The notes below the pieces were generated by a model. It was not told the origin of the DNA. It did not search any database and was given only the letters and a program-made list of their open reading frames with translations. Shown piece by piece: positions 1-7,850 of a DNA stretch of 25,438 nucleotides; position 1 is the first letter of the stretch, and the number at the start of each line of letters is the position of its first letter. This stretch comes from JANNHP01 sp031404455. GTDB taxonomy: Bacteria > Planctomycetota > JAJSAM01 > JAJVHW01. The DNA lies in the NCBI GenBank assembly GCA_031404455.1, contig JANNHP010000230.1:1-25438 (forward strand). The letters are read 5' to 3'. The position numbers and the translations under genes are program-made.

Positions 1-843
1 GCCGACGACGCGCGCCAGCGCCGCGACGCGGGTCTCGCGCGGCCGCTCGACGCGGCGCTCGCCGAGTCGCGCGCGGCGGGGACGCTCGTCGACCTCGTGG
101 ACGCGGAGACCTCCGCCGTCCGCGGCCGGGCACTGCTCGAGTTCCTCACCGCGACGCCGCTCGACGGCGTGGTGCTCGACGGCACGCTCGACGCCCCCGC
201 GACGCCGCCGCCGCTCGAACCGGCGATCGACGAAGCGACGCGAGGCCGCGAGGAGGTGCTCGCCGCGCGCTCGGCGGTCAAGGCCGCGCTCGCCGGCGTC
301 GAGTCCGCGTACGGTGAGTGGTATCCGAGGATCACGGCCGACGTCACGGCGTTCCTCGAGCACGACTCCAACAAGGACGCGCCCGACTGGACGTCGCTCC
401 TGCGCGTCTCCGTGCCGCTCTTCACCGCGGGCGTCGTCGAGGCCGACGTGAGGACCGCGCTGTCGCGCCTTCGCGAGGCGCGCGACCGGCTGTCCCTCGC
501 GCAGCGCGCCGTGCGCCGCGACGTCCTCGAATCGTGGGCCGCGTTCGACGCCTCGCGCCGCCGCATCGAAGCCGTGCTCGTGCGCCTGGACGCGGCGCAG
601 CGCGCGGTCGACCAGGCCGACGGGCTCTGGGCCGCTGGACTCGCGACGAACCTCGAGCGGCTCGTGGCGCAGGAGGAGCAGCTCACCGCGGAGCTCGACC
701 TCGCGAGCGCCGAGATCGGGCGCAAGGCCGCGTGGCTCGACTTCAGCCGCGCCGAGGGCGATCTCTTCGAGATCGTCGGACTCGACCGGAGCGCCTCCTC
801 GCACTTCCGCGACGCGGAGGAGCCTCGTGCGCAAGCTCGCTGA
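1..843 (+). CDS. TolC-family outer membrane efflux protein (5'-partial)
   Basis: The frame is open from the first base of the window, so the gene begins upstream; about 280 C-terminal residues are present. The protein has the long, charged, Ala/Arg/Glu-rich helices of TolC-type outer membrane factors, with one beta-strand stretch in the middle (around WTSLLRVSVPLFTAG, a typical OEP motif) followed by another coiled-coil pair (REARDRLSLAQRAVRRDVLESWAAF region). Such trimers form the outer-membrane channel and periplasmic tunnel of tripartite efflux pumps. Its last 17 bases overlap the start of the RND pump gene, so the two are almost certainly co-transcribed and translationally coupled. The third partner, a periplasmic adaptor (HlyD/AcrA type), is not in the window and would be expected upstream. 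The family call is firm; the substrate is unknown. Confidence 0.85.
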   Translation, partial: ADDARQRRDAGLARPLDAALAESRAAGTLVDLVDAETSAVRGRALLEFLTATPLDGVVLDGTLDAPATPPPLEPAIDEATRGREEVLAARSAVKAALAGVESAYGEWYPRITADVTAFLEHDSNKDAPDWTSLLRVSVPLFTAGVVEADVRTALSRLREARDRLSLAQRAVRRDVLESWAAFDASRRRIEAVLVRLDAAQRAVDQADGLWAAGLATNLERLVAQEEQLTAELDLASAEIGRKAAWLDFSRAEGDLFEIVGLDRSASSHFRDAEEPRAQAR

Positions 844-3800
844 GGTCTGCATCCAGCGGCCCGTGTTCGCCGCGATGATGAGCGTGGCGCTCGTCGTCGT
901 GGGCGGCGCGTCGTACATGCGACTCGGCGTGGACCGCCTCCCGAAGGTGGACCTTCCCACGGTGCGCGTTCAGACGCGCCTGCCCGGAGCGTCGCCCGAG
1001 GAGGTGGAGACGGAGGTCTCCGAGATCATCGAGCAGGCCGTCAACACGGTGGACGGCATCGACCAGCTCCGCTCGATCTCCGGGCCGGGCAGCTCGATCG
1101 TCATTGCGACGTTCAACCTCGACCGCGACATCGACGTCGCCGCGCAGGACGTGCGCGATCGCGTGTCCGCGGCGCTGCGCAACCTCCCGGAGGACGCCGA
1201 TCCGCCCGTCGTGCAGAAGGTGGACGCCGACTCCGATCCGATCATCACGATCGCGGTCTCGGGGCCGCGCGACGCGCGCGAGCTCTCCGAGATCGCCGAC
1301 AAGACCGTGAAGCGGCAGCTCGAGCGCTCTCCGGGCGTCGGCGAAGTGCGCCTCGTCGGTGCGCGTGTCCGCACCATGAACGTGTGGCTCGACGCGGACC
1401 GGCTCGCGGAGTACCGGCTGCCGGTCTCGGCCGTGCGCGACGCGATCGCGGCGCAGAACGTGGACGCGCCCGGCGGCAACGTCACGTCGCGCGACCGCGA
1501 GCAGACGCTGCGCACGGTCGGGAAGCTGCCCGACGCGGCGGGCTTCGACCAGCTCGTCGTCGCGACCGTGGACGGCGTGCCCGTGCGGATCGCCGACGTC
1601 GGCCGCGCGGAGGACGGCACCGCGGAGCGCCGTACGTTCGCCCGTCTCGACGGCGAGCCCACCGTGGTCGTGGAGGTCATCCGCCAGTCGGGCGCGAGCA
1701 CCGTCGCGGTCATCGAGAGCGTGAAGGCGGCGCTCCAGTCGATCCAGACGCAGCTCCCGTCCGACGTGCGACTCCTCGTCGTGCGCGACCAGTCGCGGTT
1801 CATCGTCGCGGCGCTCCGCGAGATCCGCGTTCACCTCGTGCTCGGAAGCGTGCTCGCGAGCGCGGTGGTCCTGCTCTTCCTCCGGAGCTGGCGCTCCACG
1901 CTGATCGCGTGCGTCGCGATCCCGACGTCCGTGATCGCGAGCTTCGCCGCCATGGAGGCGCTCGGCTACACGCTGAACAGCGTCACGATGCTCGCTCTCG
2001 TGCTCATGGTCGGAATCGTGATCGACGACGCGATCGTCGTGCTCGAGAACGTGTTCCGGTTCATCGAGGAGAAGGGCATGCGGCCCTTCGAGGCGGCGAG
2101 GGAGGCGACGGCGGAGATCGGTCTCGCCGTCATGGCGACGACGTTCAGCCTCGTCGTGATCTTCGCGCCCGTGTCCTTCATGTCGAGCGTCGCGGGGCGC
2201 TTCCTCGCGCAGTTCGGCGTGACGGCGGCCGCCGCCATCCTGGTCAGCCTCTTCGTGTCGTTCTCGCTCACGCCGATGATGTCGTCGCGCATGCTCCGCG
2301 CGGCCGACGCCTCGCCCGCGCACGGCGATCCGGCGACGCGCCGCGGGTTCGCGGCCTTCATCGAGCGCGCCTACCTCGCGATGCTCGGGTGGTCGATGCG
2401 CCACCGGTTCGTCGTCACGCTCGTGGCGCTCGGCACGATCGCAACGACGTGGCCGCTCGCCGCCGCGATGAAGCAGGAGTTCGTGCCGTCCGACGTCGAC
2501 GAGGCGGAGTTCCAGGTGCAGGTGACCGCGCCCGAGGGGACGAGCCTCGACGCCATGGAGGACGCGACCGCCGAGATCGAGAAGACGATCCGCTCGGCGC
2601 CGCACGTGCGGGAGACGCTCTCGACGGTCGGCGGCGGGTTCCTCGGCCAGGTGAACACGGCGAGCATCTACGTCCGACTCGCGCCGCACGAGGAGCGCGT
2701 GTTCTCGATCGGCCGGTTCTTCAAGGCCGCTGTGAACGGCGAGCCGTCGGCCGCGTGGAAGGGCAACGCGTCGCAGGCCGACGTGATGGCGGAGATCGAC
2801 CGGCGCCTGAAGCCGCTCGCGCCGCTGCGCTGCCAGGTCCGGAACTTCGTCTCGTTCAACATCGGCGGCGGCTCGTACGACATCGACTACGTGCTGAAGG
2901 GGCCCGTGCTCGAGGACCTCTACCGCTACGCCGAGACCCTGCGCGCGAAGGCGCTCGCGGCGGGCGGCTTCCGCGGACTCGACACCACGCTGCGCCTCGA
3001 CAAGCCGGAACTGCGGGTGACGATCGACCGCGACCGCGCGGCGGACCTCGGCGTGCGCGTGCGCGACGTCGGTGCCGCGCTGCGTCTGCTCGTCGGCGGA
3101 GACGAGAAGGTGTCGCGCTTCCGCGATCCGGCGGCGGGCGAGGACTACGACGTGCGCCTGCGCCTCGCCGAGGAGGACCGCAACCGGCCCGGGCTCATCG
3201 ACGTGCTGCGCGTGCCGGGCGGCGACGGACGGCTCGTCGAACTCTCGGCCGTGGCGACGGTCGAGCCGTCGCGCGCGGCGTCGCGGATCGACCGGCTCGA
3301 CCGTCAGCGGATGATCTCGGTGCGCGGGTTCGTGGCGCAGGGCTACGCCCTCGGCGACCGGCTGGACGTGATGCGCTCCCTGTCGCGCGACCTCCAGATG
3401 CCGCCGTCCTACACCACGCAGGTCGTCGGCCGCGGCCGCGAGATGGAGCGCACGTTCGAGGAGTTCGCGTGGGCGTTCGGGCTCTCGGTCGTGCTGATGT
3501 ACCTGATCCTCGCATCGCAGTTCGAGAGCCTCGTCCACCCGCTCACGATCCTGCTCTCGCTGCCGCTCTCGGTGCCGTTCGCGCTCTTCTCGCTCTGGGC
3601 CACCGACGGCACGCTCAACCTCTTCTCGGCGCTCGGCATCCTGGTGCTGTTCGGCGTCGTGAAGAAGAACTCGATCCTTCAGATCGACCACATGAACGGC
3701 CTGCGCGCGAAGGGACTGCCGCGTCTCGAGGCGATCCTCCAGGCGAACCGCGACCGCCTGCGGCCGATCCTCATGACGACGCTGGCACTCGTCGCCGGCA

Positions 3801-4006
3801 TGCTTCCGCTGGCACTCGGCGCGGGTCCGGGAGCCGAGGAGCGGCGCGCGGTCGCGGTCGTCGTCATCGGCGGACAGACGCTGTGCCTCCTGCTCACGCT
3901 GCTCGTCACGCCCGTCGCGTACTCGCTCTTCGACGACGTCGCGGCCCGGCTCCGTAAGAAGCCCGCTGCGGAGACGTCCGCGACCGCGACCGAGACGCCC
4001 GGGTAG
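827..4006 (+). CDS. RND efflux transporter, AcrB/HAE1-like inner membrane pump
   Basis: The product is 1059 aa, the full length of AcrB-type pumps, with the duplicated layout of one N-terminal TM helix, a large periplasmic loop, a block of TM helices, a second loop and a second TM block. The TM4 signature GIVIDDAIVVLENV (around residues 395-408) carries the paired Asp residues of the proton relay, and GVVKKNSILQIDH (around 942-954) carries the TM10 Lys that pairs with them. The pump is therefore probably an active proton/drug antiporter. The chosen GTG start at 827 has GGAGGAG five bases upstream and lies inside the end of the TolC-like gene. No local regulator is visible. The HAE1 (drug/hydrophobe) subfamily is favoured over metal pumps by overall sequence, but the substrate cannot be read. 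Confidence 0.93.
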   Translation: MRKLAEVCIQRPVFAAMMSVALVVVGGASYMRLGVDRLPKVDLPTVRVQTRLPGASPEEVETEVSEIIEQAVNTVDGIDQLRSISGPGSSIVIATFNLDRDIDVAAQDVRDRVSAALRNLPEDADPPVVQKVDADSDPIITIAVSGPRDARELSEIADKTVKRQLERSPGVGEVRLVGARVRTMNVWLDADRLAEYRLPVSAVRDAIAAQNVDAPGGNVTSRDREQTLRTVGKLPDAAGFDQLVVATVDGVPVRIADVGRAEDGTAERRTFARLDGEPTVVVEVIRQSGASTVAVIESVKAALQSIQTQLPSDVRLLVVRDQSRFIVAALREIRVHLVLGSVLASAVVLLFLRSWRSTLIACVAIPTSVIASFAAMEALGYTLNSVTMLALVLMVGIVIDDAIVVLENVFRFIEEKGMRPFEAAREATAEIGLAVMATTFSLVVIFAPVSFMSSVAGRFLAQFGVTAAAAILVSLFVSFSLTPMMSSRMLRAADASPAHGDPATRRGFAAFIERAYLAMLGWSMRHRFVVTLVALGTIATTWPLAAAMKQEFVPSDVDEAEFQVQVTAPEGTSLDAMEDATAEIEKTIRSAPHVRETLSTVGGGFLGQVNTASIYVRLAPHEERVFSIGRFFKAAVNGEPSAAWKGNASQADVMAEIDRRLKPLAPLRCQVRNFVSFNIGGGSYDIDYVLKGPVLEDLYRYAETLRAKALAAGGFRGLDTTLRLDKPELRVTIDRDRAADLGVRVRDVGAALRLLVGGDEKVSRFRDPAAGEDYDVRLRLAEEDRNRPGLIDVLRVPGGDGRLVELSAVATVEPSRAASRIDRLDRQRMISVRGFVAQGYALGDRLDVMRSLSRDLQMPPSYTTQVVGRGREMERTFEEFAWAFGLSVVLMYLILASQFESLVHPLTILLSLPLSVPFALFSLWATDGTLNLFSALGILVLFGVVKKNSILQIDHMNGLRAKGLPRLEAILQANRDRLRPILMTTLALVAGMLPLALGAGPGAEERRAVAVVVIGGQTLCLLLTLLVTPVAYSLFDDVAARLRKKPAAETSATATETPG

Positions 4007-4073
4007 CGTCGGGCGCGGAGCGGGCGACGCCGGTCGCGCGAGAGGCGGTGTGACGGACGGGGCCGCCGCGTTA

Positions 4074-4307
4074 GTGGCCGTCCCGAAACAACTGACGCAC
4101 TCTGTCACGCGGGTTGCTCACGCGGTCCGCGCGGGCGTAGGTGCCGGTCGCCGGCAACCCGCGCGCCCGCGAGCGGCTGCGGCCCAGGAGCCGCCTGACT
4201 GCGTTGGGCGCGCTCGGAAACTGGCAGGCAAGTTGCCTTCGCGCGCCCGCCTTGCAGGCGACCCCTGGGCCGCAGCGGAGTTGCGTCAGTTGTTTCGGGA
4301 CGGCCAC
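4074..4307. mobile_element. MITE-like element with perfect 26-bp terminal inverted repeats
   Basis: Positions 4074-4099 (starting GTGGCCGTCCCGAAACAACT) and 4282-4307 are exact reverse complements over 26 bp. The trinucleotide TTA stands directly outside both ends (4071-4073 and 4308-4310), as expected of a 3-bp target duplication. Inside are further inverted repeats: 4108-4117 with 4154-4163 (CGCGGGTTGC and its complement) and 4177-4188 with 4264-4275 (CTGCGGCCCAGG and its complement), so the whole unit could fold into a branched hairpin. It has no convincing coding capacity. A 46-bp relative of the left end lies at 18135-18180, showing that the sequence is dispersed. The element fills most of the 316-bp gap between the RND pump and the DUF4197 gene and ends 15 bp before the latter's start, so it may supply or alter that gene's leader. 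Alternatives are a structured RNA or a REP-type repeat. Confidence 0.72.
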
Positions 4308-4322
4308 TTAGTCTCTGCGTCC

Positions 4323-5042
4323 ATGAGACTCAACCGCGTCGTCCCTTTCGTCCTCGCCGCCGGTTTCGCGCTGGCGTCCGCCGGTTGCGAGGGCATGTCG
4401 AAGAACGTCGACGGTCTCCTCGCCGGCGGCGCCGGAGCGGCGCTCGACGACTCGACGATCGCCGACGGCCTTCGCCAGGCGCTCGAGGTCGGGACCGAGC
4501 GCGCGGTCGCGAAGACGTCGGCCGTCGGCGGGTTCCTCGGCAACAAGCTCATCCGGATCGCGGTCCCCGAGGAACTCGGCAAGATGACGTCGGCGCTGCG
4601 CAAGATCGGCATGGGTTCGCAGGTCGACGAACTCGAGAAGTCGATGAACCACGCCGCCGAGAAGGCGTCGGCCGAGGCGACGGCCATCTTCTGGGAGGCC
4701 GTGAAGGGCATGTCGATCGAGGACGCGCGCGTCGTGCTCGAAGGCGGCAAGCACTCGGCGACGAACCTCCTGCGCGAGCGGACGTCCGATCAGCTCACGT
4801 CGCGCTTGCGTCCGATCGTCACGCAGAAGATGGACGAGGTCGGCGTCTCGCGGCTCTACGGCGACCTCGTCGCGAGCTACAACGCGCTGCCGCTCGGGCA
4901 GAAGCCCGCGATGGACATGCCGCAGTACGTGACGAGCGAGGCGCTCGACGGCGTCTTCACGATGCTCGCGAAGGAGGAGGAGAAGATCCGCGCCGACCCG
5001 CTCGCGCGGACGACGGACCTCCTGAAACTCGTCTTCAAGTAG
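4323..5042 (+). CDS. DUF4197 family lipoprotein
   Basis: The product is 239 aa from the ATG at 4323. The N-terminus has two Arg residues, a hydrophobic stretch and the lipobox ASAGC at about residue 22, so it is a predicted lipoprotein. The mature part is helical and matches the DUF4197 pattern: an early segment STIADGLRQALEVGTERAV, then NKLIRIAVPEEL, and a late segment TSEALDGVFTMLAKEEEKIR near the C-terminus (RADPLARTTDLLKLVF). The family has no established biochemical role. The frame is open further upstream, through the inverted-repeat element, but the signal peptide fixes the real start. The gene is monocistronic by context and is followed by a strong hairpin. Confidence 0.87.
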   Translation: MRLNRVVPFVLAAGFALASAGCEGMSKNVDGLLAGGAGAALDDSTIADGLRQALEVGTERAVAKTSAVGGFLGNKLIRIAVPEELGKMTSALRKIGMGSQVDELEKSMNHAAEKASAEATAIFWEAVKGMSIEDARVVLEGGKHSATNLLRERTSDQLTSRLRPIVTQKMDEVGVSRLYGDLVASYNALPLGQKPAMDMPQYVTSEALDGVFTMLAKEEEKIRADPLARTTDLLKLVFK

Positions 5043-5048
5043 GCGCGG

Positions 5049-5091
5049 GCTAGGAGTCCGGCCGAGGTCGTTACTCGGCCGGACTCCTAGC
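5049..5091. terminator. Bidirectional hairpin terminator between convergent genes
   Basis: A perfect 18-bp stem (5049-5066 with 5074-5091, arm GCTAGGAGTCCGGCCGAG) encloses a 7-base loop. It lies 7 bp after the DUF4197 stop and overlaps the stop codon (5087-5089) of the minus-strand gene, so it can serve both. There is no clear T-tract on either side, so whether it terminates intrinsically is inferred from position and strength. Confidence 0.75.
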
Positions 5092-5476
5092 GCAGCGAGA
5101 TCGGGCCCTTGCCCCCGGGCGGCATCGATCCCGGGCCGGGGACGACGAGGCGCGACGACTCTCGGCGCTGCATCTCGCGCGCCTCCTCGACCATCTGCTC
5201 GACCGCATCGCGGACCGCGTCGGGGAATTTCTCGATGGCCTCGCGCAGGTCCTTCGCGTCGATCTGTGCTGAGACGGGCAGCGGCCCGGCCTGCGACATC
5301 AGTTGCGTCGCGGCGATGAAGAGGACGGGGCGCGACGCGTCGTCGGCGCCGTCGACCTTCACCGGCGTCAGCCGGCGCAGCGTCGCCACCTGGAGGTCCG
5401 TGAAGACGTCCTCCCGGTAGAGGTTGGAGACATCGACCCGGAGGTCGCCTGCGAGGGAGTTGTTGGGGTTGGTCAC
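5087..5476 (-). CDS. Conserved-looking hypothetical protein, 129 aa
   Basis: I do not recognise a named family. The product is soluble, without signal peptide or TM segments. The first half is beta-like (LAGDLRVDVSNLYREDVF, then LQVATLRRLTPVKVDG), followed by a Gln/Met-containing segment and an amphipathic helix rich in acidic residues (KFPDAVRDAVEQMVEEAREMQRR shape), ending in a Pro/Gly tail. The frame is open to an ATG at 5629, but that N-terminal extension is Arg/Ala-rich with weaker third-position GC, so I prefer the GTG at 5476. Either start is divergent from the GT-C gene. No Shine-Dalgarno is obvious for the GTG. The function is unknown. Confidence 0.65.
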   Translation of the reverse strand: MTNPNNSLAGDLRVDVSNLYREDVFTDLQVATLRRLTPVKVDGADDASRPVLFIAATQLMSQAGPLPVSAQIDAKDLREAIEKFPDAVRDAVEQMVEEAREMQRRESSRLVVPGPGSMPPGGKGPISLR

Positions 5477-5638
5477 GCCGAGATCGTGCCCGGGAAGGGC
5501 GCCGGGACGGAGGGAAACCTGGAGAGAGGGGCGGAAGCGGCGGGGACGCCGCCCGCCGGCAGCGCGGGCCGCTCGCAGCGCAGTGGGCCGCTCCTGCGTG
5601 CGGGAGGCGGCGGCGCACGTCGCGTACATTGTCGCGCC

Positions 5639-7216
5639 TTGGACGACACGACGACCGGCTCACGACCGTCGCCCGCGCTCGCGCCGGCGCGCGTCGTGGC
5701 CGGCGTCTTCGTCGCGCTGCTCGCGGTCTACTGCCTGACGTCGCCCGGGAACGTGAACGCGGTCGATTCGTGGCCCGCTCTCGGCGAGGCGGCCGCCCTC
5801 GTCGACCGCGGATCCGTCGGGTTCGCCGATCTCGACCCCGTGGTGTACGGCGACGACGTGAGGAAGGTGCTCCACCACGCCACGGCGAACACCGCCGAGC
5901 CGACCAACAAGTACGGTTTCGGGCTCCACGTCCTGCTCGTGCCGGCGTACCTCGCGGCGCGGATCGTCTCGGCGTTCACCGGGGCCGCGCGTCTCGAGGC
6001 CGCGTCGTTCACGTTCGCGTTCGTGAACCCGGTCGCCGCCGCCGCCACCGCCGCGTGCGTGCTCGCGCTGCTCGTCCGCCTCGGCTGTTCGATCCGTCGA
6101 TCCCTCTGGACGACGCTCGCAGTCGGTCTCGGAAGTTTCGCGTGGCCGCTGTCCGGGATCTCGTACTTCGACCCGGTGCAGACGGCGCTCGTGGCCGCGG
6201 TGCTGCTCCAGGCCGTGAGGACGCGGCAGAGCGGGCGTACGGGCGACGCGTGGCTCCTCGGCGGGCTCGTGGTGCTCGCGGTGCTCTCGAAGCTCGCGAT
6301 GGCGCCGCTCGTCGGCATCGCGTCGCTCGTCGCGATCCGCTCCGCCGCGGACCTGCGCCGCTACCTCGCCGCCGGCGTCGTGTCCGTGCTCGTGCTGGTC
6401 GCCGCCGTGGCCGCCGTGAACACGGCGCGGTTCGGCGATCCGTGGACGAGCGGCTACGAACCCGAGCAGTTCGCGATCCCCTGGCTGCGAGGGCTGAAGA
6501 CGCTCTTCCTGTCGTTCGACCGCGGACTCGTGTGGTTCTTCCCGCTCCTCCCGGCGGCGCTCTACGGTCTCGTCCGCCTCGGGCGGAGTCACGGCCGCAT
6601 CGCGGTGCTGCTCGCGCTGGCGAGCGCGACGTACGTCGCGATGCACGTCACCTACCGTCACCTGCACGGCGGACACTGCCTCGGCCCCCGCTACCTGCTC
6701 CCGCTCATGCCGATCCTCGCTGTCGGTCTCGCCGAGTCGGCCGGAGTCGTCCGCGGCGCCGCGCGTCCGCTCGCCGGGGCCTTGGCACTCGGGATCTGCA
6801 TCCTCTGGACGGCACCGATGGCGACGTCCGCGTACTTCCTGGTCGACGCCGTGCGTCACGAGGTGGACCGCGCGGGCGGTACGCCCCTCGACGAACCGGT
6901 CCCCGTCACGACCGCTCGTCTCGTCGCCGCGAAGGGCATCACGCCGCCGGACGACATCCCGCTCGCGTCCTTCTCGAGTTCTCCGGTCGCGGGCTCGGTC
7001 CGGTTCGCGGCGCGCGACAACGGAGGCTTCCAGTGGTGGTGGGTGAAGCCGCACCCGCGTCTTCCCGCCGCGCTGCGTTTCGGCGCGGCGCTCGTGATCG
7101 CGGCGCTCGCCGCGGCCGGCGCGCGGGAGATCAGCGCGGCTTGCGCGCGAGGGCGACGAGCGACTGACCGAACGGGAGCGGCGCCACCCGCTCGAGACGG
7201 CGCATCCACGGGATGA
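5639..7216 (+). CDS. Polytopic membrane protein, GT-C glycosyltransferase-like
   Basis: The product is about 525 aa with roughly ten hydrophobic helices. It opens with a TM helix (VVAGVFVALLAVYCL), followed by a loop containing NAVDSW and an acidic pair (YGDDV). A late motif GPRYLLPLMPILAVG precedes a TM helix, as in several PMT/ArnT-like lipid-linked sugar transferases that use a polyprenyl-phosphate sugar donor. The C-terminal 130 residues contain a further periplasmic-type segment and one more TM helix (FGAALVIAALAAAG). The start is uncertain: TTG at 5639 or GTG at 5696; upstream sequence in the same frame is antisense to the 5087-5476 gene. The 3' end overlaps the methyltransferase gene tail to tail by 86 bp. 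With the neighbouring GT2 and methyltransferase genes it suggests envelope glycan or lipid glycosylation; the exact sugar is unknown. Confidence 0.78.
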   Translation: MDDTTTGSRPSPALAPARVVAGVFVALLAVYCLTSPGNVNAVDSWPALGEAAALVDRGSVGFADLDPVVYGDDVRKVLHHATANTAEPTNKYGFGLHVLLVPAYLAARIVSAFTGAARLEAASFTFAFVNPVAAAATAACVLALLVRLGCSIRRSLWTTLAVGLGSFAWPLSGISYFDPVQTALVAAVLLQAVRTRQSGRTGDAWLLGGLVVLAVLSKLAMAPLVGIASLVAIRSAADLRRYLAAGVVSVLVLVAAVAAVNTARFGDPWTSGYEPEQFAIPWLRGLKTLFLSFDRGLVWFFPLLPAALYGLVRLGRSHGRIAVLLALASATYVAMHVTYRHLHGGHCLGPRYLLPLMPILAVGLAESAGVVRGAARPLAGALALGICILWTAPMATSAYFLVDAVRHEVDRAGGTPLDEPVPVTTARLVAAKGITPPDDIPLASFSSSPVAGSVRFAARDNGGFQWWWVKPHPRLPAALRFGAALVIAALAAAGAREISAACARGRRATDRTGAAPPARDGASTG

Positions 7217-7850
7217 TGCGCTCGTAGAACCCCATCTGGCCCGACGGGATGATCCGCCGCTTGAGGATCCGTCCGTTCACGAACCAGCCGAACGCGCCGA
7301 GCCGGTTGATGAACCGCAGGTCCTCCACCACGAACCCCGCGCGTTCGAGCTTCTCCCGCAACTCCTTCTTCCCGTACCTGCGGAAGTGCCGGTCCGTGCG
7401 GTCCATGCTGCCGTAGAGCACCTGCATCGCGGGGACCACGATCCCGAGCCCGCCGCCGGGCGTCAGGAGCTCGCGGATGCGAGAGAGGAAGCGGACGTCG
7501 TCCTCCACGTGCTCGATCACGTTGAACGAGGTCGCGCTGTCGAGGCGCCGCGCGACGAGCGGCGCGAGGTCGTCCTCGAAGAGGTCGCACAGCACCGCTT
7601 CGTAGTTCGGATGGCTGCCGAACCGCTCGCGCAGCGATTCCACGTAGCGCGGCTCGACGTCGAGACTGACGACGAGCTCGCGGTCGAGCAGGAACTTCGT
7701 CACGTTGCCGAACCCGCTGCCCACGTCCACCACGCGGCGGCCGAGGACCGGCGCCACGGCGTCGTAGAGCCAGCGGTTGTAGTTGTGCGCGTCGCCCAGG
7801 ATCTCCTGGATGACGAACGTCTCCTCCGCGTTGACGCCGGAGAGCTCCAT
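7131..7850 (-). CDS. Class I SAM-dependent methyltransferase
   Basis: The product is 239 aa. Motif I is VVDVGSGFGNVT (residues 40-51), followed by an acidic beta-2 end (VSLDVEPRYV), FNVIEHVEDD (the usual post-motif of Methyltransf_11/23 proteins) and LTPGGGLGIVVPA (motif III region). The C-terminal part (RRYGKKELREKLERAGF) is typical of methyltransferases associated with glycosyltransferases. Its ATG overlaps the GT2 stop by one base (TGATG), so it is translated by coupling with the upstream GT2 gene. It probably methylates a sugar, lipid or polyprenyl-linked product of that pathway; the acceptor cannot be told from sequence. Confidence 0.9.
   Translation of the reverse strand: MELSGVNAEETFVIQEILGDAHNYNRWLYDAVAPVLGRRVVDVGSGFGNVTKFLLDRELVVSLDVEPRYVESLRERFGSHPNYEAVLCDLFEDDLAPLVARRLDSATSFNVIEHVEDDVRFLSRIRELLTPGGGLGIVVPAMQVLYGSMDRTDRHFRRYGKKELREKLERAGFVVEDLRFINRLGAFGWFVNGRILKRRIIPSGQMGFYERIIPWMRRLERVAPLPFGQSLVALARKPR

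Noticed and set aside
4006..4030. Possible terminator after the RND gene (GCGTCG / CGACGC)
   Set aside because: A 6-bp stem with a 13-base loop and no T-tract is expected by chance at this GC content.
743..4108. Very long minus-strand open frame (1121 codons) opposite the RND gene
   Set aside because: The translation is an Arg/His/Asp/Glu-rich low-complexity string, the usual antisense shadow of a GC-rich gene; the plus strand encodes a textbook RND pump.
4050..4322. Upstream extension of the DUF4197 frame through the inverted-repeat element
   Set aside because: It would put 91 residues encoded by the element before a perfect lipoprotein signal peptide; the open frame is incidental.
5303..5638. 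Upstream extension of the GT-C frame
   Set aside because: This part is antisense to the 5087-5476 gene and its translation is charged and featureless before the first TM helix.
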